Shown: piece by piece, positions 34,076 to 45,298 of the stretch
Layout: each line of letters starts with the position of its first letter
How positions within the stretch are numbered: the stretch's first letter is position 1
Position numbers and translations under genes: made by a program
NCBI GenBank assembly: GCA_030549495.1
Contig: JAUIRK010000164.1
Location: forward strand, 62,001 to 126,000
DNA length: 64,000 nt
Source: Nectonema munidae
Taxonomy: Eukaryota; Nematomorpha; Nectonematoida; Nectonematidae
Reading direction: 5' to 3'
Notes under the pieces: generated by a model
The model's input: only the letters and a program-made list of their open reading frames with translations
Databases searched by the model: none
What the model was told of the DNA's origin: nothing

Positions 34076-34384
34076 CAATCTAATTTGTATTATATTTATA
34101 CGTTGCAAAAATGAATGGGGCCAAAAAATTCAACTGCAACCTCCACGCGGTGGCTCTGGGTGCTATTTTTATATCAACAAATGCAGCAATGGTACAACTC
34201 TTATGAAATTTATGAATTCTCAAAAATTTTGCTCTACGATCCGACTCGCCATCGGCGCTCAGAGATATTGATTCTTCGTTTTTGAGTGTTAAATGAATTA
34301 GAAGAACCACAAACATAACACAGAGCTCTGATCCGTTTAATGTTAATATTTCTGAAAAGAACGAAAGAACTCTGAAAATTGGAA
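34076..34384. other. Unassigned stretch between two LINEs
   Basis: About 300 bp of higher-complexity sequence with overlapping frames on the minus strand (34,080-34,590). No domain recognised. Confidence 0.4.
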
Positions 34385-36330
34385 CATAATGGGTTTACAA
34401 GATGTTGGAAAGCAACAAATGGCGTGTGAAGAATTAAACAGACTAAATATTGACATATTAGGTTTGTCCGAAACTTGCACAAAACATGAAACTCAGTATA
34501 AACTACGATCAACAAAACAACCGAACTTACAAGATAAGAGCTTATAAGAAGATTCTTCTGGAGACAAAAGAAATAGAAAAGATGTTGCATTTCTGGTTGA
34601 TGAAAAATGAGAACCGTTGATTAAAGTTGGATTATAAAAGATCATACAGCAATTGGAATAAACATAAAAAGCAAGAATAACACTTTAGCTATAATACAGT
34701 CCTACATTCCTGACATTACTGCAGATAAAGAAAAAGCTCTTCACGCATATAAAACGGCACAATATTTGATGAGAGTTGAAAATAAAAAAAAACAAACAAG
34801 TCGTCATAATGGGAGAAATGAACGAACGGTCGGAAAAACTTCTAATGAAGCAACAAGCAAACTTAATAAAATATAATTATAAAAATGAATTAAATAAGTA
34901 ACATCAGAAGAAATAATAAAAGCAAGGAAATCTGTTAATAATAACAAAACTACTGGAAGTGATGGAATTCTAAGAAGCAAGAGATGGTACTATTGAAGCA
35001 ATTGTGAATCTTATAAAAAGTATTTACAATGAAGAAATACCAGAAGAATGGCTAGAGACTCCCTTAATTCCAATACCAAAGAAACAAGGGACTGCAAAAT
35101 GTGAAGAGCATAGAATCATAGCTTTGATACCACATGCAATGAAAATACTGACTAAAGTTATCTATAATAATAATAATAATAATCGAATATCAGCTTTTGT
35201 AAATGGGCAACTAAACACAATGCAGTATGGATTTCGACCAAAAGTAGGAGCAGTCGAAAGTATTGCAGCTTTAAAAACGATCTTAGCAAACAGAGTCAAC
35301 AACAAGCTGGACACATACTTGTGCTTTATTGATTTCCAGAAAGCTTTTGATCGAGTTGAATATGATATATTGTTTGATTGCTTAATAAAAAGAAAAGTTC
35401 CAACAAATGAAGTTAAAACAAATTAAAAGAGGTGTAAGAGAAGGTTGCATACTTTCTCCACTTCTATTTAACACATATGCAGATGAAACGTTCCGAGAAA
35501 TAACATGAAGCTTTGGTGTGGCCAACAAGCAGAAACAAAGAATAAATAGAATGAGCTATGCAGATGACACTGTTCTTATTAGCGAAACAGAGCAAGGATT
35601 GACGGAGCAGTTAAGAAGGACGAAAAGCTTCAATTGAAATCAACATAAATAAAACAAAAAGCATGCTAAAAGAACATAAAAATGTTAACATCTCAATTGA
35701 AAAAGAAAAAGTAGAACAGGTAAAAAGATTTCAATATCTTTGCTCTATAATAAATGAAAATTTACAAAATGAAGCTGACGTAAAAACTGGGAGTGCAAGA
35801 GCTTAAGCAAAGTTTTTGGAAACATAAAGAACTGATGAGAAACAACCTCCCTATCAAGACAAAAAAGAAACTTCTTAATTCACAAGTTTGGTCTGTTTTT
35901 AGGTATGGAGCTGAAGTCTTTTCATCAAATGCTTCGAAAAAAAAAATAGATGCGTTTGAGATGTTGTGTTACAGAAGAATTCTACGAGTTAGCTGAACAT
36001 ATAAGATGACGAATGAAGCTGTATTAAAGAAGGTTAAAGAAGCAAAGCCCAAACTACTTAACATGATACTTGAAAGAAAAGCAAAATTCTTTGGGCATAT
36101 AGCGAGTAGAGCTTCAGCCAGCGATGAACTAAACTCAATAATTGAAGATAATGGGAAAAAATAAGAAGAGGAAGACGAAGAACATGGTGAATTGATGATA
36201 TCAAAGAATAAGATTGGTGATCTTAAAAAGTGGAGTGATAAAGTTTGCACGATAAAATGGCGTGTGGTTAACCGATGGGTGATTAAATGTCGTATGATGA
36301 AATCGCCCCTAAGCCAATTATCGACAGCAT
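34385..36330 (+). pseudogene. RTE-type LINE, endonuclease and RT remnants
   Basis: Blocks in order on the plus strand: MGLQDVGKQQMACEELNRLN and LNIDILGLSETC (endonuclease start, 34,388-34,480). Then ARKSVNNNKTTGSDGI, PEEWLETPLIPIPKKQGTAK, EEHRIIALIPHAMKILTKV, YLCFIDFQKAFDRVEYDIL (RT, 35,040-35,370). Then RGVREGCILSPLLFNTYAD, RMSYADDTVLISETEQGL (catalytic YADD at about 35,555). Finally DAFEMLCYRRILRVS and ERKAKFFGHIASRAS at the end. The GHI block after the RT is typical of RTE-like LINEs. At least six frame changes or stops. It lies in a host intron on the opposite strand. Confidence 0.85.
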
Positions 36331-37136
36331 AATTCGTTTGTTAATCCTATCGAACACGCATATTACCTAAAATAATATAAACAAAACGAAATGAAATAAA
36401 ATTTTATTAAACTTAATTTATTAATTTTATTAACTTATTTTTTGATATACAATAACAAGCAAAGCCTTTCAAAATTTTAGGATGGAATTAGAGTTACACT
36501 AAAGTTAAAGTATGTGAAGTGGACTTGAGTTCAAATTTAACAGTACTGAAAAACATCAGTAGCTTAGATTTTATTGCAAAATCACCCGAAATCTTAATTT
36601 TAGATTTAAAACTAATTTTTAACAAATGAAGCACTTCTGAATTTTTTAAGCGCGTTACCCTTGGACGAATGGTGAGTGTATCAATTTGCTACTAGAGACG
36701 GTGACTTTTAGAACTAGTCAATTGCAATGAAGCTCTTGTTTCATAAATTTTGAAATTCGATGCAAATGTCAACTAAGTGATTGATTAAAAGGAGGATGAC
36801 CAATGCGCGTGCGCATATTTGTGCTCATGAGAGTTAGTGACTTTAAATTGTCAGAGTGAACGTCGGTTGCGAATCTAATTCGTTCCATAAAAATGCTGGT
36901 CACAAGAAAAAGTTTTTCCCATTTTAGTGAAAATTAGCCGTAAAAACTTGCTACATGTGACTTATAAATGCGATAGAAAGAAAGACTGCAAAAGATTATA
37001 AAATGTCCAAATTTGGAGTGAGTGAAATATGTTGGTAAAAAAATTTCGCATTCCATTGGTTGACTACGCTTTGAAAAAGTGATTGAGAGCAAGCGAACCA
37101 ATGAATGCACAGGTGTATTTTGATCTAAAGGTTTAC
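36331..37136. other. Intron sequence, unassigned
   Basis: No gene or clear repeat recognised. Confidence 0.4.
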
Positions 37137-37310
37137 CTTGCTGAACGAGATACTGAAGATAGTAGTTGGCGAAGTTATTCGTGGAATTGGATACGATGCT
37201 GGCGGCCGCAGCTGCAGCGGCAGCAGCTGGCGAAAACTGGCTTGTCACCACCACCCCGCCAGAATTGCTCTGATGGTAGGGAGGAGGAATCGAGGGTGTG
37301 GGGGGCGTTC
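37137..37310 (-). CDS. Host gene exon with poly-Ala tract
   Basis: The acceptor CGACTTTTCAG precedes 37,310 and the donor CAAG/gtaaac follows 37,137. It is 174 bp, phase 1 to phase 1. It codes TPPTPSIPPPYHQSNSGG, VVTSQFSPAAAAAAAAAS and NNFANYYLQYLVQQ. The nine-Ala run and Tyr/Gln residues suggest a disordered transcription-factor-type tail. GC-rich compared with the intron. Confidence 0.78.
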
Positions 37311-38070
37311 CTGAAAAGTCGAAAACAGTGTGATGATGAGTAGGTCAAAAAAAGGAAATCAACACTCATTTAAGGATGCAAAACGAAAATATGAAGAACA
37401 CTTGAAAGATTATTCCAGGCTTGCTTAAACTTTTACCCGATTTCGTTCTCATTTTTACAATTCAACCCTTCACATTTTATTACTTTAGAATTCGAATAAA
37501 ATTATAAAGATTAAAGTGTCCTCTCTTTTCGCATACTTTATTGATTGATAGAATTTGATAAATAATTTTTTTGGTGTTCTTTAGGTATAACAGAAATCGT
37601 TTAGATGAGCTTAACACCAGAAAAGCTACGGGGTAGCAAAGAAATGTTTAGTTTTTTGAAAAACTTTTTTAGTTGGAAAGCAAGGCACATTGTTAGAGAT
37701 TGAATATTTTTTGCGCATTTATCTTAGAACAGAAATACTTTTGTATAATTTAATTATTACACGGATCCATTATACACTGCACGCGTTTTAAAGAATCTCC
37801 AAGATAAAGCCGGAACAAAGTTTTTTGAAGTTAATCACGCAAATAATCAAAACAAAAGATGCATTGAAATGTTTATCTTCAGTGGATGGTTGAGACACTG
37901 TAGTTGTAAAAAAATAATTACGAACGAAATTGCAAAATTATTTTTATTTTAGCTATGAAAAAGTTTACAAAAGAATTTAGCCAAGCGAGGAATAAATTGA
38001 TCTAAGCAAATATAATAACATATATAATCAGTTTTTACACATGTCATCTACATTTTGAGATTTACAGGAA
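37311..38070. other. Intron sequence, unassigned
   Basis: No gene or repeat recognised. Confidence 0.4.
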
Positions 38071-38149
38071 CACATGTGTTGGAATTTTTCACCTTTTAAG
38101 TTCTTATGTTACAGACAAGACAATTATTATTCTCACAAGGTATTGATAT

Positions 38150-40260
38150 ATTTGATATATGTTCTTGAATCGTGTGCTCTATCCATTTGTTGTAATCTAT
38201 GTTACAATGGACAAACTGCATGGTTTAGTGGAAAACAAACTATGAGACCAATACGCCGTTCAGATGATCTTCCTGTTCCTACACCTCCAGCAATTAAAAA
38301 CATTCTTACTCCAATGGATGAAGAAATTTCTTCAGATAAGGAGTCTGATTCTTGAACTTATTTCAGAGAGAATGCTTCAGTTTGTTCGGAGCCAAGTTGC
38401 GACAAACATCACTTGGTCACGCAGAAAGACCTGAATGACCGTGTGCCTGATTTATATTTATCTAAATTGCAGTAAGAGCTATAGCGTCCAGATTTAAAAA
38501 GTGAAATTTGGGCAATCCTGCTGTAAAGATAACAAGTTTATAGAACTCGGCAAAAAGACGTTAGCTGTTTCTTGGTATTCGGTAATTTCATCGTGGAAAC
38601 TTCATCGTATGGAAATTTCATCGTGATGCAATACATCGTTGGTATTTTCATCGTCAAGTATTTTCATCGTATAGTGATTACATCGCGAGATTTATGGAGT
38701 AACCGCATAATACCACGCATTATCAATGATTTTGAAAATCGTGACCTAAATGATTACCTTAAAGGTATTTTTTAAATTGTTTCTATTTTTCCAATTTGTA
38801 ATGAATTAGTTATCTCAATAATCTTTTTGAAATATGGAATAATTAATTACATATATAAATTGGTATTTTTTTCTTAAAAATAAAGTTTTTTATTAAAAAA
38901 ATAAATGATTATTTTTAGATATAATATAACAAATAATGACTGAAAAGTCGAAGGTTAAAATAGGTTAGGGGGATTTTTATGAAACTAAAAAAACTTATAT
39001 ATTATTTTTTTAAATTAAATTTGATACTTTTTTTAATTTTCCTTTAATATTAAGAAATTTAAACATATTTGAAGGCTATTTAAGTCAGAAAGAGATATTG
39101 TTTTATTTTGTCATTATAGCCTGATAATATGAAAACCCTATATTTAAGAATTAGTTTTTTAATGTTATTAAGAACATTTACAAAAGTTCGTAATAAACTT
39201 AAAAAAATTATAAAGGGATATTTACAAAAAAAACATTGAGCGTCAAGCATAAAATTAGTATGATGATGTAATTACTGCACGATGAAAATACTTGACTATG
39301 AAAATACCGACGATGTATTGAATCACGATGAATTTACTATGCGATGAAGATACCACGATGAAATTACGGCAATGAAATTATAGTGAACCCTGTTTCTTTG
39401 ACAAAAACACGTTATGCTTTTTCAAAGATATTTCTGGATTATTTACTTCGCTTAGTTTTCAACACATTCCTTCAGATTGGATCCCTTTTATTGACTCGTC
39501 CAACCGAAGTTTGAAAGCTGTACTTTTGCATAATGGAAATAAATATCCAAGCATTCCTACAACTTACTCAGTTTATAAAGGAAACGTATGGAGTTTCTTT
39601 TAGAAGTTAGCAAATACAATCGGTATCAGTAGCTTCTCTGTGATGATCTTAAAGATTTCTTTGTCTCTGGGACAGTCGGGCTGTGTCTAGGAACTACAAG
39701 CAGAAAAAATCATTCGTAACTGGTGAGCATAGTGTGAAACAAAAACCACTTGTAAGCTGGAACAGAATTCTTCTTTCCCCCTCTTTACATTAAACTTGGC
39801 CTAATGAAAAGCTTTGGATAAAAATGAAGCTGCTTTTCAGCGTCTTTGTGTTTTATTTCCAACTCTTTGCTAAGCTCAAGCAAAACATCTTTATAGGACC
39901 CAAGGATCGAGAAGTACTAAAAGATGAAGAATTCAAAATTCTTCTTTCTTTAAAAGAACTAAACGCATAGGAGGCTTTTAAATTAGTTTGTGACAGTTTT
40001 CTAGCTGACACAACATCCCCATATTATCAAAACATATAAAAAATGAGTTGTCGTATGTCTCTCAAAATTTAATTTTTCTCACTCTCACCTCAACTTTTTT
40101 CCTCCTAATCTTGGCACGGTAAGTAGTGAGCAAGGTGAAAGATTTGATATTTCCAAAATGGAGATCAAGATATTTGGGAACCTACCATGATGGGTGACTT
40201 TTGCTGGATGCTATTTCGTGATATTTGAAAGACAAAGTACAAAAGATCGTCTAAAAACAC
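38150..40260 (+). mobile_element. Orphan mobile-element-like ORF family, fossil
   Basis: Plus-strand pieces match, from memory, an ORF family seen again and again in arthropods, cnidarians and other animals with no named function. Its hallmarks here are IDSSNRSLKAVLLHNGN with KYPSIP following (about 39,494-39,560), PSLHIKLGLMK (39,785) and NFFPPNLGTVSSEQGERF (40,095-40,150). The copy is broken by several interruptions and by the inserted element at 38,574-39,389. Its element class is uncertain; it might belong to a large DNA transposon or to a virus-like element, so I treat it as a fossil. It lies antisense in a host intron. Limits are approximate. Confidence 0.6.
38574..39389. mobile_element. 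Long-TIR element (MULE-like) with perfect 9-bp duplication
   Basis: CTGTTTCTT occurs at 38,565-38,573 and 39,390-39,398. The 816-bp unit between has inverted ends of about 115 bp. The left arm is built from repeats of TTTCATCGT (spacers varying), and the right arm carries the complementary AACGATGAAA-type repeats (39,265-39,389). The outermost bases are GGT on both ends. A 9-bp duplication with long, internally repetitive inverted ends is typical of Mutator-like elements. The AT-rich core has no ORF, so it is non-autonomous. It inserted into the orphan ORF family. Confidence 0.85.
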
Positions 40261-41261
40261 TTCTAACTATTTATTTTTATATGGTTTATATTTGCATGTT
40301 GCAAATAAAATTTTTTTACAAATAAAATATACACGCTTTATTTTGAACCTCTTTGTACCATAACAAAACTAAGGGGGCAAAAGCAAAAAAACTAGATGTA
40401 ATAGAGAAAAACTGCTTGAAAATCTGAATTCAAGATAAAAAAGTAGTTGATTACTCCGACTCATATCTTTGCCTCAGATTTTTTTTGTAAACCAATGATT
40501 CGTTTTATGCTTTATTTTTTACGTTTCATACATCTAGATCTGAAGATACAAATTGTTTCGTTTTTTAAATGTCAATCAAAATATATATACATATGCAAGT
40601 AATGATTGTGAAATACAAAATTGATATTTTTTGTAAAGCTAAAATAAAGTCGTTTTTTATAAACCTTTTCAGAATTTTTCTTGGAAATAAAATTCCTTAT
40701 AAGGTCAGGCTAAAACAGGAACTTGATACTGCATGCAAAAAACAGCATGATTTTCCAATCTAGGAGATATCGGCGGCCAGCGATGGGCGATGAAAAAAAG
40801 AAGGATAATAGCAAACTAATGAAACTTAAAGGAATTAAAGGAAATAGAAGAAAGATGCAAAGAGCTTTTTAGTTGGAACGCTAAATTATATAAAATATAT
40901 TTTAGAAGATTTGTCATAAAAAAAAAGCTTATGATTTGAGGATTAAAATAAGATTATTAGAGATGCAAACTTCTCAATTTATTCATACAGATAAATGTCA
41001 TAATTTGCGTTGTGCTTTATTTCCCACAAATTTCTAATTAAATTAATATGAGATATTAAGTCAGCGCATTTCAAAAATTAATTTGAGTAATTTTAAATAG
41101 AGACGCGTAATTGGTTGTGTGTATATCAATCAAAATAATGCATTTAGTATACGTATAAAGACCATTTGAATATTATAAAGTGGCACGTTGAGGAATAAAC
41201 TTATTTTTGGGCTTTATAGTGCTTGAAAGTGACTCGCGAAAATGAAATGATATATGCATAC
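40261..41261. other. Intron sequence, unassigned
   Basis: AT-rich intron of the host gene. A 64-codon frame at 40,569-40,763 has no motif. Confidence 0.4.
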
Positions 41262-42317
41262 TTCTTAGCAACGTGTGGTGGTGGTGATGATGGTGATGAG
41301 AATGAAGGTGTGGTTGGACATTGGAAGGAGATGAAGAAAGTACAGCACACGCGCTGATGCCAGTAAGCGGGGGAACAGGTGTTGTAGTGCGGCCCATCAT
41401 AAACTTCATTGAGGAAGAGAGTGAGGGAGATGATGATGAGGAAGGATTCAACGACAAAGGAGAGAGAGTAGATGCAATAGATGATGATGATGCATTGAGG
41501 AGGGCAATACTAGTCACGATGTAGGGAGCTATAGAAGCGGTGGGCGTAGCAGTAGTGGTTGATCCAGTGTTACTAATGCTGTCACCAATCACCATCTTGG
41601 TTGCTGTTGCTTGCAAAAGTGGCTTATTGGAGGCCCGGCTCGCACCACTCTTATTCTTCTTATCCAGTGTTGAGTGAGATGGGAAAAAAGTGGATTTGTT
41701 GGTTGGAGTTGAAGACCTTTGTGCTGTTTTCTTCGAGACATTGCTCGCTGCTCGAGACAAAAGGCCTTCATTCATGAAGTGGCCAGTGCTACTGCTGCTA
41801 GCTACGGTTTCATTTTCTGCCAACACTTTCGAAAAACTGCTCTTTCCATCAGAGGAATTGTGGCTTGAAACACTTTTAATGGATGAAGCGGCGGAACAGG
41901 ATGATATGAGGGAGTTGAATGAAGTTGGTGGTGAAATGGGGGAGAATGTCGTGATTAGAGAAGGTTTTGTCGTGGCTGTAGCAATAAATGAACAAGTCTC
42001 CTTCGTCGTTGTGAGAATGTGTAGGGAAGACGAGTTTGGAATGAGTGAATAGGGCAGATTCACCAATATCTCCTTACCACTCCTGCTATTTTCATTCTCA
42101 CTTTCTTGAGTGCACACTGTGAGTGGCAGAGGGGTTGAGAGATTTAAAACTGGTGGCGTAGATGATGACACCAATTTAACACTGCTGCTAACAGCTGCTG
42201 TTGACATGGGTAATAATGGTGTTGTCGCTTGTTGTCGTTTTTTGTGAAGGCGGAGAGATGGTGAGGATGTTTCGAGAGTTAAAGGCAGAGTGGTGGCAGG
42301 AAAACTTGAAAGGGATG
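41262..42317 (-). CDS. Host gene, longest exon (Ser/Thr-rich, His run)
   Basis: The acceptor TTATACAACAG precedes 42,317 and the donor AAGAA/gtatgc follows 41,262. It is 1,056 bp, phase 1 to phase 1, fully open for 351 codons. It is rich in Ser, Thr, Pro and Ala (VSSSVKLVSSSTPPVLNLS, SIKSVSSHNSSDGKSSFSK) and ends with a run of eight His before TLLRS. There are basic patches (LRLHKKRQQ, STLDKKNKSGASR). No folded domain is visible. The upstream intron is only 53 bp. It is probably a disordered regulatory region with many phosphorylatable Ser. Confidence 0.8.
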
Positions 42318-42370
42318 CTGTTGTATAAAAGAATATAAATTAAAAATCACAAAAAAATTCAAAGAAGAAC

Positions 42371-42642
42371 TTGTCAATTCAAGATTTTCAAGAGATGGGA
42401 CAGAAGATGAAGAGGAATAATTATCCGGTAGAGTAGTAAAATTCGATGATCGTGAGGATGCAGTGGAAAATATGGGAGACGGCGTTTGTTGTGGTTGTTG
42501 TTTAAGTAGACAAGATTGAACATTGATCGGTGTTGTTGATGACAATGAAAGATTCATGATCTTTTGACTTGGTCTTTTATCTTTGTTGCTTCGTTTGAAA
42601 AATCTCTCTGCTGTGATAGCTTTTTGAGAATTTGCCACGCTC
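42371..42642 (-). CDS. Host gene exon (Lys/Ser/Gln-rich)
   Basis: The donor CAA/gttctt at 42,371 is weak but joins in phase 1 to 42,317. The acceptor ATTTTGAAG before 42,642 would need a phase 2 partner, while the upstream candidate at 44,545 ends in phase 0. A second acceptor, CTATCACAG before 42,610, would suit phase 1. The product reads VANSQKAITAERFFKRSN, KRPSQKIMNLSLSSTTP and QQPQQTPSPIFSTASSR. The start of this exon is uncertain; the reading frame itself is well supported by composition. Confidence 0.6.
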
Positions 42643-43179
42643 CTTCAAAATGAAAAGTCATGGATAGTAGAAAGAAAAACGAATTTCACACTTGTTTTCA
42701 GAACACTTCTTAACAGGCGGTAATCGAAAACAATTTCAGAATTGAAAAACGAATAACGTGTATATAATCATAAGGTCCCAGAATCAATAAACATTATTCC
42801 TTACGAAACACTTTTCAAAAACTACAAAATAACTATATTTATAGATTAAATCAAAAATTAAGCGTTTTATCTATGAATTGAATGAAAAATTGAAAATGTC
42901 AAAATACTCTTGTATTTATATTTTTAATTTTTCTCCCTTTTTCCATACTGTGTAGAAATATTAAACTTTTTTTCAATTTATTGCATTAAGCAATTTTCAA
43001 GTACATAAAAAAAAGGTAAATATTACTGTATATAAAAAAGCTTTCTTGGTACTTTACGATAGCGAGACTGAATAATTTTTTAATGAAAAAAACTCAATAT
43101 GATTTACCTATTTTAAATTTTATAAATTTCATCCCATACTTTTTCTATGGAGTCACTCCCCCATAAAATTTAAACGAAT
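42643..43179. other. Intron sequence
   Basis: AT-rich intron with no recognised gene or repeat. Confidence 0.4.
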
Positions 43180-43187
43180 CTTTACAT

Positions 43188-43412
43188 CAGGGGCGCACAT
43201 CTGGGAGAAGGAAAGGACCCCCCCCCCCCCCATGTGATTTCAAAGGGGGTGAAAACGCCTTTCGCTCTAACAATAATTTTGATTTTCATATCATTAAAAG
43301 ACTTGTGAGTAGAATTTCCATATTACTTTAAGGGTTGAGTTTTAGACACAAATTTAAAAAAAAAAAATCCCCTCAACAATTTTAAGGATGAAGCCCCCCC
43401 CCCCCCTCCCTG
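43188..43412. mobile_element. hAT MITE with long C runs
   Basis: CTTTACAT (43,180-43,187) and CTTTGCAT (43,413-43,420) flank a 225-bp unit. The ends are CAGGGGCGCAC and, inverted, CAGGGAGGGGG. It holds runs of 14 C (43,218-43,231) and 13 C (43,394-43,406). No ORF. One mismatch in the duplication and the C-rich ends suit an old hAT derivative. Confidence 0.7.
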
Positions 43413-43420
43413 CTTTGCAT

Positions 43421-43790
43421 CAAGCTCTCAAAAAATGATAAACATTCTATATAAAAACTATTCTATGAACGATTAGAATTTAAATAGAGTAAAACTTCCT
43501 ATATTAAACACAATAGGAACTCAACAAAAGTGTTCCCTATAAGGTTTTAAAGAATAACATGTTTTCACCGCGTATAGGAGTTCATTAATGGAGGTTTTAC
43601 TGAGTATACTAAATTTTCAAAAAAGAGCACATATAACCCTATTGTTTTATTGTATGTGTAAAATTTTATCGAGTAAAAACTTATGTAACTAAAGTATTTT
43701 TCATAAAAAAATTCACAGATTGAAAAGATTATAGAAATGAAAAACGCACTCAAAAAATGATTCACTCAATTTGTTAATAGTAGGAATCAG
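43421..43790. other. Intron sequence
   Basis: AT-rich; no gene recognised. Confidence 0.4.
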
Positions 43791-43965
43791 GATTCTAGAG
43801 TCTGAGTTAAAATATCCAACTCAGATTCTAAGTACTTACAAAATTCGATTCCGACTCCAGAAACTTGATAAATTTAACCCCAAATCTTCACTTCCGACTT
43901 CGTTTAAAGGAGGCCCATTCCATATGTTACAAAATCTTGTACTTGAAAAAGCCCGACTCCGCACC
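43791..43965 (+). repeat. Interspersed repeat, copy 1 of 2
   Basis: The pattern ATTCCGACTCC, a gap, TTGATAAATTTAACCCCAAA and TTCTTCAC/CTTCACTTCCGACT is shared with 56,588-56,760, where AAAGTACCTACAAAAATCCG replaces AAGTACTTACAAAATTCG. Similarity extends over about 170 bp in the same orientation. No terminal repeats found; class unknown. Confidence 0.65.
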
Positions 43966-44544
43966 CGTGTAGGTATAAATTGAAATGCATACCTATATTC
44001 ACCTTTTGTACCTGTTAACATATGCTTTTTAATATCACCAAAATCTAAAATCCTTCTTTTCTTTCGTCGGCACCGTGGAAAGAGGAGGGGGGAACGCCAT
44101 TTTGGAAACCACTACTTTAAAAAGTATTTATTGGGCATTAAGTGAAGCATCATAATACATGGAAGGAGCTCTTTCCCAATATTCAGATGACGTCTTCTCA
44201 TTTGTTTGATTTTGAGATTCAAAAGCTCACATCGAGCAATGTTGTTGTATTTTTTTATAATTCTATTCTGTAAAATTCATCTCGTGTACAGCCGGGACAT
44301 ATATATATATATAGATAGATATATTGTATTGCGATTTTTCAAATGTTGTAAGTAAAAGACTTTTGAAGTAGCAAAGAAGAATAACTAACGTTGTTATTGG
44401 AGTGCAAGGAAGAGACAACGATTTATTCGAAATTTTTTCTTGCTTTAAATTGTATTCACACGCTGAAAAGGAGGAAGTCTAAATTGTTTTGAAGGCAAAA
44501 ATTAGCTTATTTAAAAATAAACTAAAATATATATCTTTTTTTAC
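43966..44544. other. Intron sequence with a hAT-like end
   Basis: Near 44,085-44,122 the minus strand reads TAGTGGTTTCCAAAATGGCG, similar to a Charlie-type terminus without a partner. An (AT)n-type microsatellite lies at 44,298-44,325. No gene. Confidence 0.4.
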
Positions 44545-44615
44545 CTTTAAGATGAGATTCTTGGGAAAAAGATCACTATTACTAATTGCATTTTCGTTTA
44601 CGAGAGCAAGGTCAT
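44545..44615 (-). CDS. Host gene small exon
   Basis: The acceptor TTTTACTTTTAG and donor AAAG/gtaaaa bound 71 bp. Only one frame is open, giving DLALVNENAISNSDLFPKN and LILK; it needs a phase 1 partner upstream and ends in phase 0. It fits the neighbour at 44,862. The join to the exon at 42,642 is not in phase, so another small exon may be missing. Confidence 0.55.
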
Positions 44616-44861
44616 CTAAAAGTAAAATACAAAAATTTTTTTGGCATATTTTGAAATAATTTAGAAACTTTAATTTAAAATATTGCGTGACAAATGAGAA
44701 AAAAGGTTAACGTGATTATATTCTACTCATCAGAATTATGTTTGTTTTAGATTATTTTTAACAGCTAATATGAAACATCGTATCACGACAACTACACCAT
44801 AAAATAGTTAACATGATATAAGTTAGTGAGTTAGTTAATTAGATTGAGAGGCAGTGCGTAC

Positions 44862-44920
44862 GTATCTTTAATGCTGCCCGGAAAGGATCCTCATTTTTTG
44901 GTCCTTCAAAAGGCCCAAAA
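44862..44920 (-). CDS. Host gene small exon, doubtful
   Basis: The strong acceptor TCTATTTTCCAG precedes 44,920. The open frame reads FGPFEGPKNEDPFRAALKI. The donor ATAC/gtacgc is weak. It needs a phase 2 partner upstream, whereas the exon at 45,299 ends in phase 1, so a micro-exon may be missing or this exon is alternative. Confidence 0.45.
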
Positions 44921-45003
44921 CTGGAAAATAGAAATAAAAAGCTTAGCAACCATCATTACATTACCATTGAATTCTAAAATATCTTATTAAATTTTATTGA
45001 TGA

Positions 45004-45048
45004 TTTTATGATGGGTCCAGGGATGGACCGTCCCTCTTGGTACGCCAC
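45004..45048 (-). repeat. Single hAT-like terminus
   Basis: The minus strand reads CAGTGGCGTACCAAGAGGGA then CGGTCCATCCCTGG, the pattern of a hAT end (CAGTGGCG...). No opposite end was found; a solo fragment in an intron. Confidence 0.45.
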
Positions 45049-45298
45049 TGTTAAGAGGTAAGTGGTAGGTTATAGTGAATATAACTATAATTTCTAGACT
45101 TAATAAATGCTGAATATATTTTTAAATTTTGGAAATAGACACGTTAAAAAAAACTACAATATTAATCAGTATGCGGTAGTTAATAAATAAAGTTTTATAT
45201 TTAAACAAGTTTATACGTGAGATGTAAGGAAACATTGAGCTGATATAAAAGCAACTGTTTTGATACTACACGAAAAAAGAATACAAAATAACAGTTAC

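Noticed and set aside
38578-38690. CRISPR-like or satellite repeat of TTTCATCGT
   Set aside because: The repeats form one arm of a long terminal inverted repeat with a matching arm at 39,265-39,389 and a 9-bp duplication.
41321-42052. Plus-strand frames opposite the longest exon
   Set aside because: Mirror of Ser/Thr codons on the minus strand; no splice support.
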